The notes beneath the pieces were generated by a model. That model had not been told where the DNA came from. It saw only the letters and a program-made list of their open reading frames with translations, and made no database searches. DNA of 43,282 nucleotides from Acidimicrobiia bacterium. GTDB taxonomy: Bacteria; Acidobacteriota; Vicinamibacteria; Vicinamibacterales; UBA2999. Below, piece by piece: positions 24,626 through 36,529 of this stretch. Position 1 is the first letter of the stretch; the number at the start of each line of letters is the position of its first letter. The translations under genes and the position numbers were made by a program. The stretch covers positions 1 through 43,282 of the forward strand of contig VFYY01000012.1 in the NCBI GenBank assembly GCA_016871375.1. The letters run 5' to 3'.

Positions 24626-24703
24626 AGGGTCAGACCCTTGATACGGCTTGTTCCGGGGTCTGACCCCGGAACGGAGCGACTCAGGGGTCTGACCCCAAAT
24701 TGG
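24626..24703 (+). repeat. three GGGTC-TGACCC palindromes
   Basis: AGGGTCAGACCCT (24626-24638), a longer one with TTCCGGGGTC / GACCCCGGAA arms (24651-24671), and GGGGTCTGACCCC (24684-24696) followed by AAATTGG. The last ends directly at the TAA (24704) of the lipoprotein gene. The remaining 24567-24625 part of this gap shows nothing recognisable. This word is familiar from regions near REP-type transposases, but none is in this window. Confidence 0.85.
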
Positions 24704-25636
24704 TTACTTCAGGGCGTCGGAGACGTCGTACGACGCCACCTTGTTCTCGTTCATGTGGGGGACGACGAGCACGTTGCCGGCCGGGACGAAGGCGTGATCC
24801 GCGGTTCCCGGCATGTACTTCCGCAGCTCGCGGACCTCGCCGGCGGCGCTGACCTGCATCACCTTGCCCGCCAGGTAGTCGGTCACCACGTAGCCGCCAC
24901 GGCCGTCCAGCTCCACACCATCGATGTTGGCGAACGGCTTCGGCGTGATCGGCGTCTTCGCCTTCGTCTTCAGGTCGAGCGCGAACAGGCGTCCGGGCAC
25001 CTTGGTGGTGAAGTCGGCCTCGGGCCGTCCCCAGCCGCCGACGATCAGCCGCCCGTTCTCGACGAGCAGGCCGTTGGGCCATTCGAGCTGCTCGCCCTCG
25101 GCAAAGACCGTCGCCGTCCCGTTCTGAACAGCATAGATACGGTTGCCGATCATGTCCGAGACGTAGACCGTGCCGTCGGGCCCGCACGCGACGTCGTTGG
25201 GGAACTGCGCGTTCGGCAGCGCGACACGCGACGAGATGCGCCCGCTGGCGGTCTCGATCGCGACTACCTCGCCGAGATCCGCCACCCACAGCGTGCCCTG
25301 GCACGAGCGGAGCCCCTTCGGCGCGTTGAGCCCGGTCACCCAGTTCGCCGCGATCACCTTGCCGTCGCCGCCGAGCTTCACGATGCGGCCGTTGCCGTCC
25401 TTGGCGTCAGGGGCGCCATCGATCTGTGAGGAGAAGATGAACCCGGACTCGGTATCGACGTAGACGCTTTCCGGCGCCGCAATCCCGTCGGTGACGGTCC
25501 ATCCGGCGGTGAGCGGCACGGGCGCGGCTGGCGCCGGTGCGGGAGCGGGGGCTTCCTGTGCAGGCTGCTCCGCGGGCCGGTTGCACGCGGCCGCGGCAAG
25601 ACAAACGAACGCGAGTGCGACGAATCGATATGTCAT
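24704..25636 (-). CDS. SMP-30/NHL-type beta-propeller lipoprotein
   Basis: 310 residues. Lipoprotein signal with lipobox AAAC (Cys18), an Ala/Pro-rich linker to residue ~42, then a six-bladed propeller of SMP-30/gluconolactonase/LRE-like repeats: APESVYVDTESGFIFSSQIDG, GLNAPKGLRSCQGTLWVADLGEVVAIE, LPNAQFPNDVACGPDGTVYVSDMIGNRIYAV, EWPNGLLVENGRLIVGGWG, NIDGVELDGRGGYVVTDYLAGKVMQV, DHAFVPAGNVLVVPHMNENKVASYDV. Family members bind Ca or Zn and hydrolyse lactones; relatives may only bind sugars. Likely anchored in the outer membrane facing the periplasm. The substrate is not assignable. Confidence 0.82.
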   Translation of the reverse strand: MTYRFVALAFVCLAAAACNRPAEQPAQEAPAPAPAPAAPVPLTAGWTVTDGIAAPESVYVDTESGFIFSSQIDGAPDAKDGNGRIVKLGGDGKVIAANWVTGLNAPKGLRSCQGTLWVADLGEVVAIETASGRISSRVALPNAQFPNDVACGPDGTVYVSDMIGNRIYAVQNGTATVFAEGEQLEWPNGLLVENGRLIVGGWGRPEADFTTKVPGRLFALDLKTKAKTPITPKPFANIDGVELDGRGGYVVTDYLAGKVMQVSAAGEVRELRKYMPGTADHAFVPAGNVLVVPHMNENKVASYDVSDALK

Positions 25637-25684
25637 GTGAGCATCTTCTCCACGATGGGGGCTTGCCGAGGTCTTACCGAATGC

Positions 25685-28847
<3,163 letters not shown>

Positions 28848-28858
<11 letters not shown>

Positions 28859-29333
28859 CGGCGATGCGGGCCTGCGTGGACCGTTTGCGGAGCGCGGCGG
28901 CGATCTCGGCCGGGTCGAACCCCTGCACGAGCAGGTAGCGGCGGATGCGGCCGGCGGCGGCGCGATCGGCGAGCGACCCGCGGCGCAGCCGCTTGTCGAG
29001 CGCCTGCTCCAGCAGATGCCCCTCGTCGAGATCGGCGAAGACCTCGGTCACCGCCTCGCGGGCGACGCGCGGGGCAATCCCCAGCGACTCGATCTGCCGC
29101 TGAACCCGCAGGCGGCCGCGCTGCTTCACCCGGACTTCGGTGCGCGCGCACGCGAGCGCCGTCCGGCGATCGTCGATGGCGCGCTCGCGCTTCAGGCGCG
29201 CGATCGCCGTGTCGATGTCCTCTTCGCCGTATCCCTTCCGCTCCAGCCGGCTCCGTACCTGCGCCTCCGACAGCTCCCGCCGCGCGAGCATGGTCAGGCC
29301 CGCCGCGTACGCGCGGCTGCTGTCGTCGGCCAC
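28848..29333 (-). CDS. recX: regulatory protein RecX
   Basis: 161 residues, a RecX helical-repeat protein that modulates RecA filaments. AAGLTMLARRELSEAQVRSRLERKGYGEEDIDTAIARLKRERAIDDRRTALACAR, then VQRQIESLGIAPRVAREAV and AGRIRRYLLVQGFDPAEIAAALRK, show the three tandem three-helix modules with their Tyr/Phe-rich ends. RecX is usually next to recA or alaS; here it overlaps the alaS start by 11 bases, so recX-alaS is one unit. The Asp-rich C-terminus is short. Start ATG 29333. Confidence 0.88.
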
Positions 29334-29348
29334 GCTCCCAGTTTAATG

Positions 29349-29376
29349 TAAGGGCCGACCTTCAGGTCGGCCCTTA
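29349..29376 (+). repeat. 28-bp palindrome, GGGCCGACCT arms
   Basis: Perfect 13-bp arms TAAGGGCCGACCT / AGGTCGGCCCTTA with a 2-base loop. It lies between recX and the receptor gene and shares the GGGCCGAC core with the elements inside prmA. Read through in one frame it would give RADLQVGPY. Confidence 0.92.
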
Positions 29377-29386
29377 CGCGCCGCAG

Positions 29387-32308
29387 CTAGAAGCGGACGC
29401 CGAGCGAGAACGAGAACTCGCGCGGGCTCTGATAGTCGCTCGTGCCGGTCGGGCGCATGTACTCGGGACCGAACTCCCAGTGCGCGCCCTGCACGGGCGT
29501 CGTCGTGAACGGGTTGAAGAGCTGATACCGCGCGTCGTTGGTGCGCGTCAGGATCGTCTCGTTGCCGGCAACCTGGGCAGACCGGTTGAGCAGGTTCGTC
29601 ACCACGCCCCTGAAGAAGACTTCCGTGCGGCCGAGGCCGTCGATCGGGAGGCCCCAGACGAGCGACAGGTCGGTCCGCCACACGTCGGCATACCGCTGCG
29701 CGCCGCGCGGCCCGAAATAGTACGCCACCGTGGACGGTGTCGAGATGTAACCGGGGTTCGCAACGAAGTTGCGCGGGTCGATGGTGCCGTCGGCGCTGGA
29801 CGCGTCCGACGAATCCCATCGCTGCATGATCCCGACGTCGAATCCGCCGGCCGCGTCGGGAAGCGGCAGCCGGTACTGGGTCCACGCCCGCACCTTGTGC
29901 CGCTGGTCTCCCGGGTTGTAGCCGGTGGGGAAGTTCCACGACTCCTGCCTGTATTCCGGCTGGTCGCTGCCAAGGAAGCGGATCGGCCCGCTGCCGTCGT
30001 CCTCGCCGGTGAAGTTGCCGTGCTGCCAGGACAGTGTGTAGTTGGCGCTTACCGTCAGGTCGCTGCGAACCCGGTAGGCGGCCTGCGCGTGCACGCCCTT
30101 GTAGGTCCGGTTCGCGAGGTTGGTGTTCCGCACGACGGTCAGGTCGTACACGCGCCCGGTCGGGTCGGTCACCTTGCCGGTGCCTGGATCGCGGAAGTCG
30201 CCATAGAAATCGGCGTAGCTCCGGTACAGGTAGTCCACGCGCGCCATGCCGCGGCCGCCAAGTTGCCGCGCCACGCCTGCCATCCACTCGTTCGAGTTCG
30301 GCGCCTTCAGGCCCGAGTCCACCTTCGTGGTCACGCCGGGGATGCTCGGCGCGTTGCGCGTGGCGCGGTTCGTCCCGCCGCTGGCGAAGAACCAGTCGAA
30401 CAGGATCGGCAGCGCCTGTTCCGCGGTCAGCAGCGGCCCGGCGGCGTTCGTGTTGATGGCGGGGCCCTGATAGAAGTAGCTGAACGTCGCCGTCCGGCCG
30501 CCCGCGGATCCGGCATCGACGAGCGCTGTGTTGACGCCGGTGACGTAGCGGGCAAATCCCAGGTTGGCCACCCAGGCGGCGTCGCGCGTGGCGTTCCATG
30601 TCGCCCCGACGCGCGGGCTCCAGGCCGAATCGCTCACGACGGGCGTGCCCGCCTGGTCCTTCGACCGGTTGGCGTCGTAGCGAACGCCGAGGCTGAAGGT
30701 CAGCGCCGGGTTGAACCGCCACGTGTCGTTGGCGAACACCGAGGTGGTGCGGAGATCGTTCCCGACGCTCCTGCCGACCAGCGGGAGATGCTCGACGAAC
30801 GTCGTGTTGTCGCTCGCGAACACCGGGTAGATGTTGAGCCCCTGGATGATCGTGCGCGTCGCCTGCACGCGGTACTGGCTTCCCGACTGGTAGTTGTCGT
30901 TTCGGCGCGTCTCTTCGTAGACGTCGACGCCGGCCACCACGTTGTGCGATCCGGTCGCGTCGGTCGACAGGAAATAGTTCGCCTTGGCGAACATGTTCTG
31001 GTTGTTCCGGATCTCGAGGCCCGACCCGCAGACGCGGCAGAACGTCGGCGAGTTGAAGCGCGCCTGCCCGCGCGACCGGTCCCAGATGGGGGTACCGTTG
31101 GCGAAGTCGGTGACCGTGGCGCCGGTGCCGATGATCGAGTATTCGCGCTTCGAGTACTGCCCCTCGACGAACCAGCTCGACGTCAGCACGCCGGTGTAGT
31201 TGGCGGAGTAGAGGAGATCCTGGTTGGCGTTGTCGTACAGCGACCGCGCGTCCATGATCGTGCCGAAGTTGTTGTTCGTCGTATCGATCCGGCGCCGCGT
31301 GTACGCGCCCTTGAACGTCTGCCCCTGGGTGAGCGCCCAGGTGACCTTCCCCTCATACCGCTTCTCGTCGTCGGCGCGCGTGTAGTTGAAGCCGGTATAG
31401 TCGGCGGTGCGGCTGTCCTCGTTCTTCTCGAACCGGCCGGCGCCGAAGAACCAGATGCGGTCGCGCAGCACAGGGCCGCCCGCGGTCAGCTCGTAGGTCG
31501 GCACCGTGCGGTCGATGTTCTCGTCGCCCGGGTAGGGCGTGCGCGCGCTCCAGGCATCGTTGATGAACGACACGCGGAGGGAGCCGCTGTACTGGTTGCT
31601 CCCCGACTTCGTGATCATGTTGACGACCCCGCCCTGAAAGCGACCGTATTCGGCCGAGATGCCGCCCGTGGAGATTTTCGTCTCCTGGATGGCGTCTTCG
31701 ATGAACAGGGGCCGGGCCTGCGCGCGCAGGTTCTCGTTCACCACCACGCCGTTGATCAGGAAGAGGTTCTCGTACGACATCGCGCCGGAGACCATGATGT
31801 TGTCGTTCGGGCCGTTGTCGGTGACGCCTGGCGCCAGCAGGACCGCCGCATTCAGGGTGCGGCCGACCGGCAGCAGCTCGAGCGACTCGGACTTGTAGGT
31901 GGTGGCGACGGTCAGGTTCGGCGCAATCTCGGTGGACGCGGTGCCGAGCACCTCCACCGTCTCCTGGACGCCGGACAGCGCCAGTCGAACGTCCACGCGA
32001 AGCGTCTCCGCAATCACCACCGTGAGCCCCGCGCGCCGCTGCGGCTGGAAGCCGCCGATCTCGTAGGCGACCGTATAGGCGCCGGGCGGCAGGAACGGCA
32101 GGATGTAATCGCCGCTCTCGTTGGAGACGGCGGTACGCATCCCTTGCAGCGCGGGCGATTCGGCGGTCACCGTCACGCCGGGCACCGGCAAGCCCTCGGG
32201 GTCGGTCACGCGGCCCTGGATGCCGCCGGTCGGATTGCCTTGGGCGAACGATGGCTGGGACGCCGCGAGCAGGGCGAGCGCCACGGCGAGGAACACGCGC
32301 AGCAGCAT
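29387..32308 (-). CDS. Oar-like TonB-dependent receptor with carboxypeptidase-regulatory domain
   Basis: 973 residues. Signal peptide MLLRVFLAVALALLAASQPSFAQ. Residues ~28-110 are a CarboxypepD_reg beta-sandwich (GGIQGRVTDPEGLPVPGVTVTAESPALQG). The plug domain lies at ~115-245 (ETVEVLGTAS, GAMSYENLFLINGVVVNENLRAQARPLFIEDAIQETKISTGGISAEYGRFQGGVVNMITKSGSNQYSG). The rest is a beta-barrel ending FSLGVRF, an outer-membrane insertion signal with terminal Phe. These Oar/OmpA-like receptors are greatly expanded in Acidobacteriota; the ligand (carbohydrate or peptide) is unknown. Start ATG 32308 with GAGGAGGAG upstream. Transcribed alone or with recX-alaS across a palindrome. Confidence 0.93.
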   Translation of the reverse strand: MLLRVFLAVALALLAASQPSFAQGNPTGGIQGRVTDPEGLPVPGVTVTAESPALQGMRTAVSNESGDYILPFLPPGAYTVAYEIGGFQPQRRAGLTVVIAETLRVDVRLALSGVQETVEVLGTASTEIAPNLTVATTYKSESLELLPVGRTLNAAVLLAPGVTDNGPNDNIMVSGAMSYENLFLINGVVVNENLRAQARPLFIEDAIQETKISTGGISAEYGRFQGGVVNMITKSGSNQYSGSLRVSFINDAWSARTPYPGDENIDRTVPTYELTAGGPVLRDRIWFFGAGRFEKNEDSRTADYTGFNYTRADDEKRYEGKVTWALTQGQTFKGAYTRRRIDTTNNNFGTIMDARSLYDNANQDLLYSANYTGVLTSSWFVEGQYSKREYSIIGTGATVTDFANGTPIWDRSRGQARFNSPTFCRVCGSGLEIRNNQNMFAKANYFLSTDATGSHNVVAGVDVYEETRRNDNYQSGSQYRVQATRTIIQGLNIYPVFASDNTTFVEHLPLVGRSVGNDLRTTSVFANDTWRFNPALTFSLGVRYDANRSKDQAGTPVVSDSAWSPRVGATWNATRDAAWVANLGFARYVTGVNTALVDAGSAGGRTATFSYFYQGPAINTNAAGPLLTAEQALPILFDWFFASGGTNRATRNAPSIPGVTTKVDSGLKAPNSNEWMAGVARQLGGRGMARVDYLYRSYADFYGDFRDPGTGKVTDPTGRVYDLTVVRNTNLANRTYKGVHAQAAYRVRSDLTVSANYTLSWQHGNFTGEDDGSGPIRFLGSDQPEYRQESWNFPTGYNPGDQRHKVRAWTQYRLPLPDAAGGFDVGIMQRWDSSDASSADGTIDPRNFVANPGYISTPSTVAYYFGPRGAQRYADVWRTDLSLVWGLPIDGLGRTEVFFRGVVTNLLNRSAQVAGNETILTRTNDARYQLFNPFTTTPVQGAHWEFGPEYMRPTGTSDYQSPREFSFSLGVRF

Positions 32309-32363
32309 GGTGGCTCCTCCTCGACTCAGGTTGCAGGAGACGGGCGGCCGGAGAGTGGCCTGA

Positions 32364-33524
32364 TTATCCGCCGAAGCGCGTGATCTCGGGCGTCGGCGCC
32401 CGGCCCGCGCTCGCGCCCTTGCGCGCCATCTCGTCGCGTGCCGAATCGGCGGTGGACGAGACGCCCTGCACCTTGAGCTTGAAGTCGTCCACGTTCGACG
32501 CCCAGCGCAGCGCCTCCTCGTAGGAGATGTGCCCCTGCTCGAACAGGCTGAAGATGGACTGATCGAACGTCTGCATCCCGTACTGCGACGTGCCCTGCCC
32601 GATCGCGTTCGGGATCAGGTGCGTCTTTTCCTTGTCCATGATGCAGTCGCGGATGAAGGCGGTGCTGATCAGGACCTCGACGGCCGGCGCGCGCCCCTTG
32701 CCGTCGGCTTTCGGGATGAGCCGCTGGGAGATGACCGCCTTGAGCACGCTGGCGAGCTGGATGCGGACCTGCTTCTGCTGGTGCGGCGGGTACATGGCGA
32801 TGATGCGGTTGATCGTTTCCGTGGCGTCGAGCGTGTGCAGCGTGGAGAAGACGAGGTGGCCCGTCTCGGCCGCGAGCAGGGCGGTGTCAATCGTCTCGAA
32901 GTCGCGCATCTCGCCGACGAGGATGACGTCGGGGTCCTGGCGCAGCGCGCTGCGCAGCGCCTGCGAGAACGAGTTGGTGTCCACGCCGATCTCGCGCTGG
33001 TTGACGATGGAGCGGTTGTCGCGGTGGAGGAACTCGATCGGGTCCTCCACGGTCATGATGTGCGACGTCTTCGTCGAGTTGATCTCGTCGATCATCGCGG
33101 CCAGCGTCGTGCTCTTGCCGCTGCCGGTGGTGCCGGTGACGAGCACGAGCCCGCGCTCCTCCGACGCGATGCGCCTGAGCACGGCCGGGAGCGCCAGCTC
33201 GTCGATGGTGCGGATGCGCATCGGGATGACGCGGAAGATCATCCCGATGGTGCCGCGCTGCTGGAACGCGTTGCAGCGGAAGCGCCCCAGCCCCGCCACG
33301 CTGTAGGCGAGGTCCACTTCCCGGTTGTCCTTGAACTTCTCGCGGTGGCCGGTGGGGAGGACGGCGGCCGCCATGCCCAGCATGTCGTCGTGCTCGAGGC
33401 GGCGGTCCTCGGTGGCCGGGACCAGCGTGCCGCGGACCCGCATCATCGGGTAGCTCCCGACTTTCAGGTGCAGGTCCGAGGCGCCGGACTCGACGGCAAT
33501 CTTCAGCAGATCGTTGACGTGCAT
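32364..33524 (-). CDS. pilT: type IV pilus retraction ATPase PilT
   Basis: 386 residues. Walker A GTTGSGKST, Asp box TVEDPIEFLHRDNRSIVNQREIG, Walker B LRQDPDVILVGEMRDFETI, His box AETGHLVFSTLHT, and the C-terminal VLISTAFIRDCIMDKEKTHLI that is typical of PilT rather than PilB. The start MHVNDLLKIAVESGASDLHLKVGS is the family N-terminus. A GGAG lies 4 bases before the ATG at 33524. It powers pilus retraction at the inner-membrane base. No other pilus gene lies in the window; ilvE is 10 bases upstream in the same direction. Confidence 0.96.
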   Translation of the reverse strand: MHVNDLLKIAVESGASDLHLKVGSYPMMRVRGTLVPATEDRRLEHDDMLGMAAAVLPTGHREKFKDNREVDLAYSVAGLGRFRCNAFQQRGTIGMIFRVIPMRIRTIDELALPAVLRRIASEERGLVLVTGTTGSGKSTTLAAMIDEINSTKTSHIMTVEDPIEFLHRDNRSIVNQREIGVDTNSFSQALRSALRQDPDVILVGEMRDFETIDTALLAAETGHLVFSTLHTLDATETINRIIAMYPPHQQKQVRIQLASVLKAVISQRLIPKADGKGRAPAVEVLISTAFIRDCIMDKEKTHLIPNAIGQGTSQYGMQTFDQSIFSLFEQGHISYEEALRWASNVDDFKLKVQGVSSTADSARDEMARKGASAGRAPTPEITRFGG

Positions 33525-33534
33525 CTACTCCAGA

Positions 33535-34500
33535 TTATCGGCCCTTTCCGGCGCCGGATGCAGCCGCGGCGGGGCTGTGCACGAACTGCAGCCAGCCGTG
33601 CGTATCCGGGGCATCGCCGCGCACGATCTGGAAGAAGCGCTGCTGAATCGCTTCCGTCATCGGGCCGCGGCGGCCGCGGCCCACCTTGATGCGATCGACG
33701 GAGCGGATGGGCGTCACCTCGACCGCGGTGCCGACGAAGAACATCTCGTCGGCCAGGTACAGCGTCTCGCGCGGCAGCACCTGCTCGCGCACCTCGAAGC
33801 CGAGGTCGCGCGCGAGGGTCATCACCGAGTCGCGCGTGATGCCCCACAGCACGGAGGAGCCGATCGGCGGCGTGTAGATGATCCCGTCGCGGACGATGAA
33901 GACGTTCTGGCCGCTGCCCTCGCTGATGTTGCCGCTGGTGTCGAGCGCGATCCCCTCGGCGTAGCCCTCGACCACCGCCTCCATCTTGATGAGCTGCGCG
34001 TTCGCGTAGTTCGCGACGCTCTTCGCCATCGCCGGCGTGGTGTTCGCCGCGTTGCGCGACCACGTGGACACCTTCACGTCGAGCCCTTCCTCGATCGCTT
34101 CCTTCGTGAAGTAGGCGCCCCATTCCCAGACCATGATCGCGACGTCCACCGGACAGTCGCCGTGGTGCACGCCGAGCGAGTGGTAGCCGCGATAAATCAG
34201 CGGGCGGATGTAGCAGGCCTTGAAGCCGTTGACCTGGATGGTCTCGAGGACCGCGTCGGTCAGCTGCTGCTGCGTGAACGGCACGTCCATCCGGTAGATG
34301 CGCGCCGAGTCCATCAGGCGCCGCATGTGCGGATCGAGCCGGAAGCAGGCCGACCCCTGCGTGGTGTCGTAGCACCGGGCGCCCTCGAAGACCGCGCTGC
34401 CGTAGTGCAGCGCGTGCGACGCCACGTGGACCTTGGCGTCGGCCCAGTCCACCATCGTGCCGTTCATCCAGATCTTGCCCGTGCCCGGAAAAGCAGCCAT
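33535..34500 (-). CDS. ilvE: branched-chain amino acid aminotransferase
   Basis: 321 residues, fold-type IV PLP enzyme that transfers amino groups to the keto acids of Leu, Ile and Val. KIWMNGTMVDWADAKVHVASHALHYGSAVFEGARCY, PLP-Lys160 in AMAKSVANYANAQL, EGYAEGIALDTSGNISEGSGQNVFIVRDG and ADEMFFVGTAVEVTPIRSVD are all IlvE features. The ATG at 34500 has AAGGAG 8 bases upstream; an in-frame start 27 bases earlier is less likely. The C-terminus after THGWLQFV is a short Ala-rich tail. Confidence 0.94.
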   Translation of the reverse strand: MAAFPGTGKIWMNGTMVDWADAKVHVASHALHYGSAVFEGARCYDTTQGSACFRLDPHMRRLMDSARIYRMDVPFTQQQLTDAVLETIQVNGFKACYIRPLIYRGYHSLGVHHGDCPVDVAIMVWEWGAYFTKEAIEEGLDVKVSTWSRNAANTTPAMAKSVANYANAQLIKMEAVVEGYAEGIALDTSGNISEGSGQNVFIVRDGIIYTPPIGSSVLWGITRDSVMTLARDLGFEVREQVLPRETLYLADEMFFVGTAVEVTPIRSVDRIKVGRGRRGPMTEAIQQRFFQIVRGDAPDTHGWLQFVHSPAAAASGAGKGR

Positions 34501-34570
34501 GTCCCGCTCCTTTTCCTGATCGTACACGCCCCTTGGTCCGGCGTCGAATGTCAGTGGGACAAATGGACCC

Positions 34571-36529
34571 TCAAGGGGTGGAGGGCGGGCGCAGGACGAT
34601 CACGGTCGCCGAGTACGCTGGAAACGTGTACGTGAAGCGCGATCCCGCGTCACTGATGCTCGCGGACGTGAGATCGGGCGAGCCCGCGCCGGTTCGCGCG
34701 GCATCGTCCTCCTCCTTGCCGTAGGAGTACACGGGGGCGTACGCGTCAGGAGTGAAGCCGTTCAGCGTGATCGTGCTGCGCGCAGGATGCGCGGCATTCT
34801 TGTTGACGGCGAGAAGAGCCACGGAGCCGTCGGCCCGCCGTGCCGCGTAGACCGAGAGCAGCCGGGAGTCGCTCGTCGCCCGGACGATGGCATCGCCCCC
34901 GCGCGCAAAGTGACGGAGGAGCTTCATGACGTAAAACGCCGGGTACTGATCTGAGTGACCTGTCGGATTGGCGAAGTCGATGCTGACGACGCCGTAGTTG
35001 CCGTACTGTCGCCAGCCGTACAGCCATGAGGCATTGTTGTGGATTGTCTCGCGCGCCTGACGCAGATTGTGCCAGATGACGCTGTTGAACTCGGTCTGCA
35101 GCACCTGCCCCATGCTGTCCGCCAGGAACAGGCCGTTGACCAGGCTCGTCGTCTGCTTGCCGGGCCTGGACGACACCGAATTGTGCTCGGTGCTCACCAG
35201 CTCCACGCTGGCACCGGCGGGTCCGAGGTAATCGGTGAGCTGCTGGCGCAGGTCGGCCGCGTCGTTGGCCCATGCCGACGAGGATTGCAGCAGATCAGCG
35301 TCGCTTTCCCTTCCCGGAAACTGGACGTAGCGGTGATACGACACGAAATCAGGCGTCACGCCAAGACTGTTCAGCGTCGCCAGGAGCACCGGCGTCCAGC
35401 CGTTGTGCCGGAGTCCGGTTCGCGGATTGGTCGCGGGACGATCGGTGTAGGTCGCGTAGCTGTCTTCGCCGATTTCGACGACGGCGCCGACTTTGATGGC
35501 CGGATCGACGGCTTTCATCTGCAGGAAGTACTCCCTGAAGCGCGTCGCGTACGTAAACGGGTCGTGGGGCCGATCGTTGCAGTCGGTCTCCCACGCGCCG
35601 TAGTTCTCGTTGCCGACCTCCCAGTACCTGACGTCAAGGCGCTGCGTGAGGTTGGCGTAGCGCACCCACTCGGCGGCTTCGGACGGGGTGCCCGACCCAT
35701 AGTTCACGATGAGGAATACCTGGGCCCCGGTCCGCACGGCGATCCGGGCAAACATGTCGAAGGACGTGCGCTGGGTGATGGCCCCGGTGCAGGCGCCGCG
35801 CGGCACACTGGTGTTGGACTCCCAGTGATAGTCGTTCGCCCCAGAGCCCCCGGGAAAGCGCAGCGCCTGAATCCCCGTGTCCTGCAGCACCGACACGGTG
35901 GCGTCGGAATCGAATATGGGGTCCCACGTCGCCGTGTGCATGCCGAAGTGCCGCGCGTTGGCGGTGCGGAGAATCACCCCGGCATCAACCGAGAGCTGCG
36001 TCATCGCCGGCGGGGGCGCCATCGTCAGGTTGATGTCATCGAGATAAAAGACCGGCAGCGTGGCACCGGTGGTCTCCTGGATCCGGAAGCCGGTCACGTT
36101 CGGCTTGCCCGCCACGCCGAGCGAGGAGAGCGGGAGCGTGACCTGCTGCCAGGTGTTGGCCGCCAACGGGGCAATCGTCACCGGTGGCTGGGAAGTGTTG
36201 TCGAGCGTGGCGATCACGCGCAGGCGCTGGCCGCCCCCCGACCCGCCATGAATCCAGAATGTCAGGCTCGTGTAGATGCTCGCGTCGATCGGGTCGTGTC
36301 GCAGGCTGAGCGACTGGAAGGCGTCGAGACGGACGCTGAGCGAGCTCGTGCCGGATCGAACGGGGGCGGTGGCCTCTGACGTCACATTCGCCAGGCTGAC
36401 ATCTCTCCAGCCGTTGGCCAGTGAATCTCCGTAGACAAGTTGTTCCGCGGTCGTGACGCCGGTCTGGCGAGCCGTAGCCGCGGCGCTCAGGAGCAGGATG
36501 CCGAAAGCGGCTATCAGCGGGCGCCGCAC
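34571..36529 (-). CDS. secreted GH51-like glycoside hydrolase with N-terminal carbohydrate-binding-like domain
   Basis: 652 residues. Signal peptide MRRPLIAAFGILLLSAAATA. Residues ~25-170 form a jelly-roll CBM-like module (LVYGDSLANGWRDVSLANV, LTFWIHGGSGGGQRLRVIATLD, FYLDDINLTM). The catalytic TIM barrel has the proton donor at Glu308 in YWEVGNENYGAWETDC and a candidate nucleophile at Glu448 in ELVSTEHNSV, as in clan GH-A arabinofuranosidase-like enzymes. The C-terminus is a beta-sandwich (VALLAVNKNAAHPARSTITLNGF). Likely acts on plant or microbial polysaccharide outside the inner membrane; linkage unproven. GTG 36529 overlaps the stop of the kinase gene by one base. Confidence 0.82.
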   Translation of the reverse strand: MRRPLIAAFGILLLSAAATARQTGVTTAEQLVYGDSLANGWRDVSLANVTSEATAPVRSGTSSLSVRLDAFQSLSLRHDPIDASIYTSLTFWIHGGSGGGQRLRVIATLDNTSQPPVTIAPLAANTWQQVTLPLSSLGVAGKPNVTGFRIQETTGATLPVFYLDDINLTMAPPPAMTQLSVDAGVILRTANARHFGMHTATWDPIFDSDATVSVLQDTGIQALRFPGGSGANDYHWESNTSVPRGACTGAITQRTSFDMFARIAVRTGAQVFLIVNYGSGTPSEAAEWVRYANLTQRLDVRYWEVGNENYGAWETDCNDRPHDPFTYATRFREYFLQMKAVDPAIKVGAVVEIGEDSYATYTDRPATNPRTGLRHNGWTPVLLATLNSLGVTPDFVSYHRYVQFPGRESDADLLQSSSAWANDAADLRQQLTDYLGPAGASVELVSTEHNSVSSRPGKQTTSLVNGLFLADSMGQVLQTEFNSVIWHNLRQARETIHNNASWLYGWRQYGNYGVVSIDFANPTGHSDQYPAFYVMKLLRHFARGGDAIVRATSDSRLLSVYAARRADGSVALLAVNKNAAHPARSTITLNGFTPDAYAPVYSYGKEEDDAARTGAGSPDLTSASISDAGSRFTYTFPAYSATVIVLRPPSTP

